From Diadema setosum (Eukaryota > Echinodermata > Echinoidea > Diadematoida > Diadematidae), in NCBI GenBank assembly GCA_033980235.1, contig CM067070.1:9254195-9318194 (forward strand): a stretch of 64,000 nt of DNA, read 5' to 3'. Of this stretch, positions 1 through 10,094 are shown one piece after another. A program made the position numbers and the translations under genes. Numbering within the stretch: the first letter of the stretch is position 1; each line of letters starts with the position of its first letter. The notes under the pieces are model-generated. The model was not told where the DNA came from. It saw nothing but the letters and a program-made list of their open reading frames with translations, and did not search any database.

Positions 1-364
1 TCTCTGTTGGGGAGGGAAACTGGGCGAACATTGCAGTATATTTCACAGACATGACATATAATACCGCCTTCTATTCAGTATATTGTCTATCTATATACAT
101 ACATATCGATGTACATCATATACACATACACCATGAGGCTTACATACATGCAAGCACACACACAAACACACATATGTATATCCATAAAGGACACATACAT
201 ATGCAGACAAACACACACACATTACATATACATATGCATAGTCCAAATGTATGACATACGCATAGAATGTCTGCATGCATGGCAAACTCAAAGTGTGTTT
301 TTCAACTAAATTTGTTCTTTCCTTTTATCTATTTTTTTTTAATATTTGGTTTCTATCAAAGCTA

Positions 365-1450
365 GCAGTCAGTCCGCAGCACCCGATAATTCGCTCGTAT
401 TTATTCAACTCGTATGCAAGCCCGCTTTAGGCTTGCATACGTAATGAGCTGCGTAAGGGGATTTTGTCCTTGGGCTTTCGGCTACAAAAATACACCTTAT
501 GTTCACAAATTTGGTATCAAATTCAAGGAAAATATGTACACTATCGTCACATGTTACTCAAATTATTGTAAATGAAAAATATCAATTCGTGCAGCACACT
601 TTCAAGACGTCAAAAAATACCAAATTCACCTTGCGTCTCAATGAAAATGCTTTATTTGGTAGTCCATCTCCTAATCTTTGTATCCATGTAAATATCTTGA
701 CAATTTGTTGCTTAATCCTGTCAGGAACCAGTAAAATATACATCGATGTCAGTGCTGATCAGCTTGAAACCGTGCAATCTCAAGAGTAAGCTCTCTCATT
801 GGACAGCACCTGCACTCGGCGCTTGCATTACGTCATTACGCTGCTACATAACGGTTTCATGCCACTTGCGGTTTCTTGGCACGCGTGTAGTTCAAGCGCT
901 GAACGCACGCACTGTCCAATGAGAGAGCTCTTTTGCACCACTGTACACTTTGTGCGGAGCATACTTCTGGCTTAGGAGTGAATTTTACAGACATTTCAAA
1001 ACGGAAAAACTAGTATAAATCATGCTTGCGTCTCCTTGACTCCAATATATGATGAGTATCTAAGTTTCCTCTCTACGAAAAAGCCAAAATCAGAAACAAC
1101 AGTTTCTTAATCCGGTCAGGAACCAAAAAAGAACTTTAGATGACAAAATCTTCCGTGAAAAGCAGGTAAAATTTACGCAAATTCAACTGATTATATAGTC
1201 ATGATAAGATCCGATGTTATAGGCAAATTTAGTATCAAAATAAAGATCAAAGTCTGGAAAACAATTTACCGTGACTTGTAGCCATGATGAATGTATGTAC
1301 AAGTCGCTACACTGTGAAAACCATAGCCCTATCAAAGTCTCGCAAAATCTCGCACGACGAGACACCTTTCGAACGCAAAGATCGTCAACAAGAGTGCTGA
1401 ATAAATCTTGCGGGATCGGCTCATTAGCATACGTGCTGCGGACTGACTGC
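365..1450. mobile_element. TIR element, non-autonomous, ~1.09 kb
   Basis: The left end GCAGTCAGTCCGCAGCAC (365–382) recurs as its reverse complement at the right end (1433–1450). Each end is flanked by TA (363–364 and 1451–1452), as expected for a Tc1/mariner-type target duplication. No transposase is visible; the only ORF (499–789, 96 aa) resembles nothing I recognise. A phrase of about 15 bases, TTAATCC(T/G)GTCAGGAACC, occurs twice inside (near 713 and 1109), so internal duplication is likely. A smaller inverted repeat (788–931) is nested within it. The family is inferred from termini alone. Confidence 0.6.
788..932. repeat. Small inverted-repeat element nested in the 365–1450 TIR element
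   Basis: AAGCTCTCTCATTGGACAG at 788–806 is matched by its near-perfect reverse complement at 912–932. The arms enclose about 105 bp, more GC-rich than its surroundings. This is probably a miniature foldback or MITE. No coding content. Confidence 0.45.
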
Positions 1451-1452
1451 TA

Positions 1453-2335
1453 GTTTTATCTGCTGACCACAGCAAGTGTTGGTTTTACAGATTGCTCATG
1501 CAACGTAAAATTGTGAGCGAGCTAGAATCATACCTCTGACAGACAATGAAGGCAATACCAGTATCAAAATACACTATAGATACTTTATCTCAAAATGAAG
1601 CAGTTGGTATTAATAGTTTTTTGTTTTGTTTTACAAGATATTTTCATTCATTGTGCCATGAAAAATAACCTCAGAATTGTTCACATATTGCATTTCATAC
1701 TTTGCAGTGCATTCATTCGGTAGTTCGTGCTCTTACACCTTTTCAAACAAGTTACTGTGAAAAAGACCTGCCTACTTATGTATAATGGACATGAGAGCAC
1801 TCAAACACAAATGAACATATGCATGGATCTCAGTGTACCTATGACCAGTACATTATTTACCTACTACTTAAAAGTGAAACGATGTTGACACTATCATTTT
1901 GATTTATATGACATATAACCATACCAAGTATCAATATAAGAGCATTCAGACATATAAAAACATGCTAAACACATGTATCCATATGTCATAAATCCATACA
2001 AAAACTCTCCAGTCTGAAAGGGGGTATGTCTTGCTGGCAAGACGGCTGGGGAAAAGGAAGGACTGCCCTTGGTCTCCTTGCAAGGAATTGATTGCAGTTT
2101 TGTCAGCAGACAGACATGAAATATGACGGCCTTGTTAGGCATGAATCAGAGATTTATGATCACCCCTGGACAGAGTGAAATACGGACATCTCTGACACAG
2201 GTGAACCAATGTTTTCATAGGCCGTGGCAGTTCCTTGTGGGATACCTTTCACAAGTTTTGATTGGGGAGTTGAAGGTAAGAGATAATATTTTTAGAGGAT
2301 GAAAGGGGCCTTGGGGGGATATGGGTTATAAACAG
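1453..2335. other. Spacer with no recognisable gene
   Basis: AT-rich DNA between the TIR element and the LTR element. The 82-aa minus ORF at 1894–2142 has no recognisable domain and no splice context, and I do not believe it is coding. Confidence 0.5.
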
Positions 2336-2506
2336 CGCCAGTATTATGAAGGAAAAGCCGGACGACCTCAGATACGATGTGGAGAGACTTTTATTCACCG
2401 AGCCCGAGAGGACTCTAACATGTTAACACCAGAGGGCGTTAATCATGCGACATACAAATGTACATCGTGCATGTACAGGTATTCAACATAACCATAACAT
2501 ATGGCG
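2336..2506 (-). repeat. 3' LTR, 171 bp
   Basis: Direct repeat of 7165–7335. On the minus strand it starts CGCCATATGTTATGG and ends ATAATACTGGCG, so its ends form a 5-bp inverted repeat CGCCA/TGGCG, not the usual TG/CA. AATAAAAG inside serves as a likely polyadenylation signal. Confidence 0.85.
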
Positions 2507-4772
2507 TGACTGCCTTTTTCTTCTACTTTCAACACAAATGAAACTATCATAAATAAAAAGTTAACAATTATGCATGCAAACGAATCTAAAAAATATATGT
2601 CCTGTGGGTTAATAATTAACCAAGACCTGACCACAAATATATCAGTGCTTAGTCAACAAACAACACTACTGTAAACACAATTGTCATATATATGACTGTT
2701 ATTTCATACTCATGAACTATATGTCACTTGTCACTTGTACTACAGTACATTCATAAACAAATGGTTGCTGTCTAATAGCCAATATCAACTTCCCAATAAA
2801 GTTTCCAGTAATATAACATTGGAACTTCAAATAAACTATACTATCCCATATGCATGTAATTGCTGTGGCTCCTTAATACTGGCGCTGTGTTAAGATTATA
2901 ATCACATCCGTAAAGCTTTCTGGAGTCAAGATTAGCAACATTTTACGCTAATTATAATTTAATATGATAAGTAGGCTTTTCAAAGATACACAATTGTCCA
3001 AGGTTGAGAGAGCGGCAACCATGCATGCAAGACTAGGTTATTGCAGTGTTACTACCCATCTAAAACAAGAATCTACAAAAACCTTGTACATACCAACTCT
3101 TCCAGGTCATTTATACATGACATAATGAGGTCATTAGTACCATGTACATGACATATGGTACCATCTACTCGACTGTTGTACACTGTGCATATAGGCCCAC
3201 GCTAATCATGTTATTATGCTAATTATGATAATAAAAACACTTGCATCGTTTAAGTACATTCCGGTGTTAATGGGTTCCATGGTCATATAGAAAACCCTTG
3301 AAAAGAAGTACTATCTACCTGTGTTCTCGGGCTTTCTGCAATGAAATTAACAACATTAAGATAAATCTCCGACATCTCAAATGGCCAGAAAAAAATAATG
3401 AACTCAACTTACAAACAGTCAAAATATATATGGAGAATATGTATACAACATATTAACACCAATTAACTTTGCTGACCTACCATTACCAGATACAAAATCA
3501 ATTACAATGTATCATATAACAGTTGAAAAATTGTACCTAAATACAATGATCTTAAAAAAAAACTCATCCGTCATTCATTGTGACATAGGACTAAAAACAT
3601 AACAAACTCAATACTGCAGCCTGTAGTATTGTACATCATTCAACTCTTCTGTTTCCTGTCTGGAAAGATGGCTACGTCACCACTCTCTATGAACAAAATA
3701 ATATCCCCTCCAAAACTTTTAACATCGGAATAATGGCATACACACAAATAGTGATGACTTGAAATGTAATGCGCATTTTATGAAAGATAAAATGTCCCTA
3801 TAACAAAAAATCACAGTAACCTATCACGAGGTACAAACTTGCATCCCAACAGGGATGAGGACCACAGCTGTAACTATCTCAGTTAGACTCATCAAGTTCC
3901 ATTGCATACACTTACCAAATATAATTAGGCAAAAATCATTGATTTCCTCAAACAAACAAAATTTACACTGAACAACTGTACACCATTCTCTAATCCCTTA
4001 CTGTAATGCATGCATACTACCATCCTCTACTGCAGAGACCATGTCATAAAAATGACAAACTTACACCAGCTTGAAACAAAATGAATACTTCGAACTACAC
4101 CTCACAGAAAACAATAAATGAAACAATCACACATGATTTTAACATGTTCCCAGTACAATGTACCATAGTACATGTACATGAATTGAAGCATTACAATATG
4201 ATAAATCAGCCTATGAGCAAACAGCCGATAGGAGTACACGAAATGCTGTGAGTACCAAATAATTAAGCTGATGAAGTGGTAGGCAACTGCCACAAACAAA
4301 AACATGGCATAATCAACAGCATCATTGTGAAAATTAGACTAACCAATAATATTAAGGTACAGCACACAAATTTATGCAACAGTCCAATCATGCTCTACTT
4401 TGTACTGATTGACACAAATCACAAAATACAGGTACATGTAATTGGTATTGGCCTCACGAACTGAAAAAAAAATCAAGGGTACATAATAAAAACCATCTGC
4501 ATTTATGCACTGGGTACATATACACATCTAACAAACTAATATCACTGACTGTTATATCCCCATTACAAATAACCATAAAAACATTCATGTGACCAGTTTG
4601 ATGGTTGAATAAATTTGTTGTTTTCTGAAAAATAAACATTGATATGATCTAACGCTGAATGAGTGAAATAGTTATTAAAAAAAATATTGGAACAAATGTC
4701 AAACAATGTTACATGAGGGAAAGCGGTACTCTACCACAAAGATGCCCATTGGGAGGGGGGGGGGGGTACACT
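2507..4772 (-). other. Non-coding 3' part of the LTR element's internal region
   Basis: About 2.3 kb of AT-rich sequence between the 740-aa ORF and the polypurine tract, where pol would lie in an autonomous element. No long ORF and no RT or integrase motif was seen in either strand. Dead pol, filler, or cis-acting packaging sequence are all possible. Confidence 0.6.
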
Positions 4773-6995
4773 TTATCCTGGGGAAAGGACATGGGGCAAC
4801 TTAGGGAAAATTGTACGTGTACATGGGGAAACACTGTCTGGGGGGGCAAGCCTGATCCCTCTCGGCAGGGTTACATATGGCACAATGGGGTGCAATCCGA
4901 GTCCATAGGCTGGGGGTGGGGGACTAGGTCGGTGAACAATGGTCACATGCGGGACCGAGGGTGGGGGGTGAGGTGGATGGATGTTCGTCCCAAGGCCAGC
5001 TGAAGGGTGGAAACTGAGTTCGACGCAACAAGATCCAAGATGAACGTCACGAGGAGGTGAGGGGTCTTCGCCTAGAAACGAGTGGAGACCATAGACCGGA
5101 GGCTCATCATCATAGGCCTGCAAAAGCATGTCGCTTACGGGGCTGCGGTCAGGAGGAAGCGGATCGCTCACACTGACTAGGATGACCTGCTTCAGAGGGG
5201 GACCGTCATCGTCGACCACGGGAAAGTTGACACTAGCCACAGGGATGGCATCAATCTCCCGGTAGATATCATCGCGAGCTGGGGGGCTCCCATCATCGTG
5301 CTGGAGGACGTCGTCGACATCGGGAGTGGTGTCATCAGCAGGGAGTAAACCACCAACATCTAGATGGTGTCTGTTGGCATCAGGGTTGCCGATGACGTCG
5401 TGGTGGGAATTATCAGCAGGGTGTGGTTGGCTGTTACTGATTAAACCACCATCTAGTGACTGATCATTGTGAACGGGTGACCTAATCATAGCCGTTGTCT
5501 TCGGAGGTGACGGAAAATTGTCCTCATTATAACCGAAGGGCAGCAGGTCAGATTTGTCCTCTTGTTCGGCTGGATATGGTGAACTTCCACCACCTTCGTT
5601 TTGACGATAACTGTATTGCGCAAAAGCTGGCGCATGCAAGTCTGCATGAGACATACTGTTGTGCGAAATAGCACCTCGCTCTGCACAGTCATGCAAATCA
5701 CAGAAATGACTGGAAGTGTCATTCACCAGTAGCTCACCACAGGAATCCATGAAATCAGGACAGTCAAAATGGTCAGAGTGCTGGCCATCAACCAGAGTCT
5801 GGGAGAACTGCATCTGTACTTTAGACCTGTGCTCGGTATACGCATCACTATCAGAGCTAGGCTCAGTGCAAACTTCAGGCCCATCAGATCTAAGCTCACT
5901 GCAAGTCTTGTCAGAGCTAGGCTCAGTAGAGACCTCAGAGCGAGGCTGAGTAACAATCTGATCAAAGCTATGCTCAGTAGACATCTCACCTGCTCTGCTA
6001 CACTCACTTGCATCAGTAAACATACCACCGTAAACATCATGATCAGTAAACATACCACCTGCAGAGCTTTGCTCAGTACACATCTCACCTGCAGAGCTAT
6101 GCTCAGTACACATCTCACCTGCAGAGCTAGGCTCAGTACACATCTCACCTGCAGAGCTAGGCTCAGTACACCTCTCACCTGCAGAGCTATGCTCAGTACA
6201 CATCTCACCTGCAGAGCTATGCTTAATGCAGGTCTCACCTGCAGAGCTAGGCTCAGGACACATCTCACCTGCAGAGCTAGGCTCAGTACACATCTCACCT
6301 GCAGAGCTATGCTTAATACACATCTCACCTGCAGAGCTAGGCTCAGTACACATCTCACTTGCAGAGCTAGGCTCAGTACACATCTCACCCGCAGAGCTAT
6401 GCTTAATACACATCTCACCTGCAGAGCTAGGCTCATCTGTACAGAATCGTTCATGCTTGTGAAGCCTGTCTGCATGAGCAGACCTTGAACCATAATGGAA
6501 TGTCGATCCATCTTCAAACAAGATCTGTTGTTTAGCTGGTCGAACAACAAGATCATACATTTCCAAAAACGGAAGTCCAGCCACAACATCAACATCCAAA
6601 TCTCTGACCACTGCACCATCAATGCAAAACTGCTTGTCATTGAATGTGATGCACACGTCTGTGAAGCCTATTGCACCAGGCACTCTCATGCTGTGACCAT
6701 ACTCATCAGCGGTAATGTCACACTCAGATAGCATATCAGCAACAGACTCACTGATTAAATTAACTTCCGAACCACTACACACACTCACATGTACATCTCG
6801 GTTTCCTTGTTGGGCAAGAAAAAAGGGTGATTGTATGTATGATCGAGGCTTACTTCTACGGAATTCTGGCTTGTGCTCGCGCTTGGGCGCTACTGGCTCA
6901 TGCCACGTCGTCGGCATGTAACTGCGGCTACCGCTGGCCGAAATGCCCCCGGGCTCGGTGAAGCACCACTGCGTCGGTGCACGTAGACCCCGCAT
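4773..6995 (-). CDS. 740-aa retropepsin-like protein with decapeptide repeats, carried by the LTR element
   Basis: This is an uninterrupted ORF starting 169 nt after the 5' LTR. Residues ~65–165 resemble a retroviral-type aspartic protease: an active-site-like segment (VSVCSGSEVNLI, residues 70–81) and a later hydrophobic VVAGLPFLEMYDL (~138–149) matching the flap-distal ILG-type motif. The catalytic triad D-S/T-G reads C-S-G (residues 73–75), so proteolysis by the usual mechanism is not expected. Residues ~189–325 are repeats of a decapeptide with core SSAGEMC followed by T/I, E/K and P/H. Then come degenerate repeats, an Asp/His/Pro-rich stretch (~490–660) and a Pro-rich tail. There is no zinc knuckle, RT or integrase. 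It may be a gag/pro-derived structural protein; the function is unknown. Confidence 0.7.
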   Translation of the reverse strand: MRGLRAPTQWCFTEPGGISASGSRSYMPTTWHEPVAPKREHKPEFRRSKPRSYIQSPFFLAQQGNRDVHVSVCSGSEVNLISESVADMLSECDITADEYGHSMRVPGAIGFTDVCITFNDKQFCIDGAVVRDLDVDVVAGLPFLEMYDLVVRPAKQQILFEDGSTFHYGSRSAHADRLHKHERFCTDEPSSAGEMCIKHSSAGEMCTEPSSASEMCTEPSSAGEMCIKHSSAGEMCTEPSSAGEMCPEPSSAGETCIKHSSAGEMCTEHSSAGERCTEPSSAGEMCTEPSSAGEMCTEHSSAGEMCTEQSSAGGMFTDHDVYGGMFTDASECSRAGEMSTEHSFDQIVTQPRSEVSTEPSSDKTCSELRSDGPEVCTEPSSDSDAYTEHRSKVQMQFSQTLVDGQHSDHFDCPDFMDSCGELLVNDTSSHFCDLHDCAERGAISHNSMSHADLHAPAFAQYSYRQNEGGGSSPYPAEQEDKSDLLPFGYNEDNFPSPPKTTAMIRSPVHNDQSLDGGLISNSQPHPADNSHHDVIGNPDANRHHLDVGGLLPADDTTPDVDDVLQHDDGSPPARDDIYREIDAIPVASVNFPVVDDDGPPLKQVILVSVSDPLPPDRSPVSDMLLQAYDDEPPVYGLHSFLGEDPSPPRDVHLGSCCVELSFHPSAGLGTNIHPPHPPPSVPHVTIVHRPSPPPPAYGLGLHPIVPYVTLPRGIRLAPPDSVSPCTRTIFPKLPHVLSPG
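6059..6440 (-). repeat. 30-bp tandem repeat inside the 740-aa ORF (~12–13 units)
   Basis: The unit on the plus strand is close to GCAGAGCTAGGCTCAGTACA plus CATCTCACCT. Twelve near-identical full units run from 6061 to 6420, a partial one follows, and degenerate units lie at about 5840–6060. Because 30 is a multiple of 3, each unit adds ten residues to the ORF. Variation is mostly a few substitutions (TAG/TAT, CAGTACA/TAATACA), which argues for recent expansion. Confidence 0.9.
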
Positions 6996-7143
6996 AACTT
7001 TGTATACGTGGGACTGGTCTAAACACGAAGAGCGTAACTGACGTTATCACAACACTTTTCTGTTGAGCGCCCGACCTCTACTTTGAGAGCTGATTCCTCC
7101 TAGTTTGGGTAACTATGTTAAGTTCTCAGGATGGACGTCGAAT

Positions 7144-7164
7144 CGAATCCCGACGCTGCCACCA
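7144..7164 (-). other. Primer-binding site of the LTR element
   Basis: It is directly adjacent to the 5' LTR. On the minus strand it begins TGGTGGCAGCGTCGGGATTC, the complement of a mature tRNA 3' end including the added CCA. The plus-strand reading CGAATCCCGACGCTGCCACCA looks like the T-arm and acceptor stem of tRNA-Leu. The tRNA identity is from general knowledge, not a search. Confidence 0.75.
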
Positions 7165-7335
7165 CGCCAGTATTATGAAGGAAAAGCCGGACGACCTCAG
7201 ATACGATGTGGAGAGACTTTTATTCACCGAGCCCGAGAGGACTCTAACATGTTAACACCAGAGGGCGTTAATCATGCGACATACAAATGTACATCGTGCA
7301 TGTACAGGTATTCAACATAACCATAACATATGGCG
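7165..7335 (-). repeat. 5' LTR, 171 bp
   Basis: Copy of 2336–2506 with no difference found by eye. It lies upstream of the primer-binding site and the 740-aa ORF on the minus strand, so transcription of the element should start here. Confidence 0.85.
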
Positions 7336-7918
7336 CAGTGCATCACTACACAAAAAAAAATGACTCCTAAAAAAACATTGGATTCAATCTGTATTGCAGA
7401 CTGAGGCTAAAAATTCCCAATTCTCTCCCTCTTCCTCTCTCCTTGTATATAATTGTACATGGAAATCTGCTAAACTCTACCTAAAAATGACAATTAAGTA
7501 CTGCACAGTCCAGTTTACATTTAAAGTGTCTCTGAATGAGAAATTCAATAAGAAGAAAAAACATTTTAAAAATTAAACAGATATTGAGGTTGACGAGCAT
7601 TGCTCCTTTATAGCCAACAAACAACAATGTGAGTCTACAAAATAAGAAAAGTATAACCCAGCCTTAGGTTTGAAACAATGATGGTACTGAAGTTATTGCT
7701 CCTTTAGGGCCAGATTTACAGTGTATGTTGGCCATGGAAAATGTGATCTTTTAATCATCTGATACTGCTGTCAACAGGGAGCCATGGTAACTGTTAGTGT
7801 CATGGTGATGTGCACACTAGCACCTGTTTGCTTCAAGCACAGCAAAAACTTTGTTTTGAACATGTGGAAAGTCTTGGAACATATTCACATCTACCACTTT
7901 ACATTGCACCTCATATAA

Positions 7919-9034
7919 GCCGCATTTACACCTATATACTATTTAAACAGCGCAATTTTTAAAATCGCGATATTTTGGTTCCACCGTTTACACTTGCGCA
8001 AACAGCTTCATTGAAACATCGCGATTTTTTTTGGTCGGTAGTGCGCATGTGTAATTTGTTGTTGTTTTAAAGAACAAAAGAAGAGATAGAGAAAAAATGT
8101 GTAATTTACCTCTCTTCAACATGGTACACGAGTGGAAGCTCGGGCGATTCGTATTCACTGCAGTGCAGTCTATTTTGCTCGCAACTGGCTAGCTGGTAGG
8201 AACGTTGAGCCAGGGCTTTTTATCAGTCCAATGCACACATAAATTTGTGTTTCTCGAGAGTGTTAACTTACGGTAACACTATATAGCTTGCTATTTTAGA
8301 TCACATACATACAGTAGCACTAGCAGCTGTGTAAAACTTCAGCTCAGTATGGGAAAGTTGATGAAAGTAGCATTCAGGAGGATCATGAGATTTCACAGAT
8401 ATGACAAAAGTGAGAAGTAGGACTTGAAGTTAGGACTGGTATTTCATCAGGCAACAGCAAGAATTCACCATTGTTTTACCGACACTTGTTACGTACCGCT
8501 GTATTCCAAAGTCAACGTATACCGAGAGCATTATGGGCACTCCCAAAATCAACGCATTTCTGGGAGAACATTAATTGGTTAAGTCGTTATGGGGTGATGA
8601 TAAGTGGTTGGAGAATTTCAGGTTTGTTGCTAGTTTTGATATACAATATACATAGCGTAGTTTAATCAGGGAGGTGAGAAACCAACCGAGGATAGGCCAT
8701 TTACCTGTATGTACAGCAGCATGTACCCTGTACTCTGGCCAGCGGCTGACGTACTCTCGACATGTTCCACAGAGGGATCACGAGCGCGCGTAAACGCCCG
8801 GTGCAATCCGATACCGAAAGTCATAATGATGAAAAATTGTGACATTTCTGCGGCTTGGGTTTACACTCGCCAAACTTCGCCTCAAACATTGCGATGTTTC
8901 AAAAAATCGCACTCAGGGTGGCGATTTTTTCTGGCGATGTTTCGAAGGCATTTGGGTGTAGTTGCTTAGCAACTTGCACCCAAATGTCGCGATTTTAGAA
9001 AAATCACGATTTTTCTAAGCAAGTGTAAATGGGC
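7919..9034. mobile_element. TIR element with GTGTAAATG ends and ATCGCGAT subterminal repeats
   Basis: The left end GCCGCATTTACAC (7919–7931) is inverted at the right as GTGTAAATGGGCC (9022–9034). TATA flanks both sides (7914–7917 and 9035–9038), a possible target duplication. Many copies of AAAATCGCGAT/AACATCGCGAT sit just inside both ends in opposite orientations. No transposase is visible; the internal ORFs (60–86 aa) look random. Confidence 0.5.
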
Positions 9035-9306
9035 CTATACACTGCATGAAATTTGCAACACAAATAACGTATACGATGTGACATCGAGTGTCAGGAGGTC
9101 ACCAAATCAAAATACACACCTATGCAAATAGATTTTTAAGCCACTGACTCCATTTTACAAAAATTACAGGTGACTTACTGACAAATTTCACACATATTGT
9201 AAGATTCTTGGTATCTTATGAGATTTGGTACACCAGTGTTCTCTTGAATTTTGAAAAATGCAGGTAAAACACATTATTAATAAGTTTGCTAACTTTCAAT
9301 ATCACA

Positions 9307-9627
9307 TTACAATTGTGTGATCAGCACATACATCTGGCTTTTCCTTTTCACTTCAATAGGTAGAAACAAAACAAACAATTTGCCCATATTCCTTCCTTCA
9401 TTTTTTCCAGATTTTTTTCTTCTTCTTGCTTGATATTGGTATACAAATTCTTCTTCAGAAAACTTATGTTTTTTTCCTAGTGACATTTGACCTTTATCAA
9501 TATGACTGGCTGTTTCAACTTCAACACCACTGCCATTTTCTCCTGCCAGATGGTAGTAGGTACCAGTGAAGCAGAGAAGCAGAAGGGCTGAGATACAAGG
9601 CAAGCAGGCTTTCTGGGTCATGGTCAA
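9307..9627 (-). CDS. Hypothetical 106-aa ORF with signal-peptide-like start
   Basis: The N-terminus has a hydrophobic core (about residues 11–24, ISALLLLCFTGTYY) resembling a signal peptide. A hydrophilic region follows, with basic clusters (GKKHK, RRRKK) that could be processing sites in a secreted precursor. The start context is ACCATGA. There is no homology I recognise, no clear splice sites, and the last ~25 residues look non-genic, so the real exon, if any, may end earlier. It may simply be a chance ORF. Confidence 0.2.
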   Translation of the reverse strand: MTMTQKACLPCISALLLLCFTGTYYHLAGENGSGVEVETASHIDKGQMSLGKKHKFSEEEFVYQYQARRRKKSGKNEGRNMGKLFVLFLPIEVKRKSQMYVLITQL

Positions 9628-9870
9628 AGATGCAGCATCATAATTTATGGGACTACGTGTATGTCTGGCTGCATCAAAGGTGACAGGGGCACAAATTCAA
9701 TTAGGAGCTTCTGACACTTTCACTTTGGCTTGTAGGCAACAAGAAGCAAGGAAAACAGTCGGTAAGATTGCCTGGTTGAGGGGGGGGGGGGGGAGGCAAG
9801 AGTAGAGAAAGAGAGGGAAAGAAAGACAGAAGAAATACAACTGTAGTTGGCAAGTAACAATAATATACCA

Positions 9871-9900
9871 GGGAGGTGGAAGAAAGAACCCCACCTCCCT
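9871..9900. repeat. Short hairpin GGGAGGTGG…CCACCTCCC
   Basis: A near-perfect inverted repeat with a ~12-base loop. A similar GGGAGGTGGG…ACCTCCCT hairpin occurs at 20080–20104, so this is probably the end or core of a dispersed repeat. Confidence 0.4.
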
Positions 9901-10094
9901 GAATATACTGATCTCAGCTTTTATTGGTTCCAATACAAAGCAACAGAAACCAGCAAAACCAACAAAAACCAACAGAATCCAACTGGACCAATGGAATGTC
10001 CTGCTGGCGATAATGCATGGGCTCCACGAAACGCAACAGAAACCAACACACATCTTGTTGGTTTGAAGTCTATGGGTTTCTATTGAAACTATTG

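Larger units (their letters stand above)
2336..7335 (-). mobile_element. Non-autonomous LTR retrotransposon, 5,000 bp
   Basis: Two direct 171-bp repeats (2336–2506 and 7165–7335), identical as far as I can compare by eye, bound the element. On the minus strand the 5' LTR is the right copy. Immediately after it, at 7144–7164, lies a primer-binding site beginning TGGTGGCAGCGTCGGGATTC, complementary to a tRNA 3' end including CCA and resembling tRNA-Leu. A purine tract AGAAGAAAAAGGCAG (about 2511–2525) precedes the 3' LTR. The LTR carries AATAAA in this orientation. The only long ORF is 4773–6995; no reverse transcriptase, RNase H or integrase is visible, so mobility would depend on a partner element. 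CAG on both outer sides (2333–2335, 7336–7338) may be a 3-bp target duplication. Identical LTRs suggest a recent insertion. Confidence 0.85.

Noticed and set aside
51..309. ORFs at the left edge
   Set aside because: Translations of CA/TA-rich simple sequence (His/Tyr/Thr strings).
5723..6640. 305-aa minus ORF and 239-aa plus ORF overlapping the 740-aa ORF
   Set aside because: Both are long only because the 30-bp repeat lacks stops in those frames. They have repetitive low-complexity translations without the retropepsin region and no independent support.
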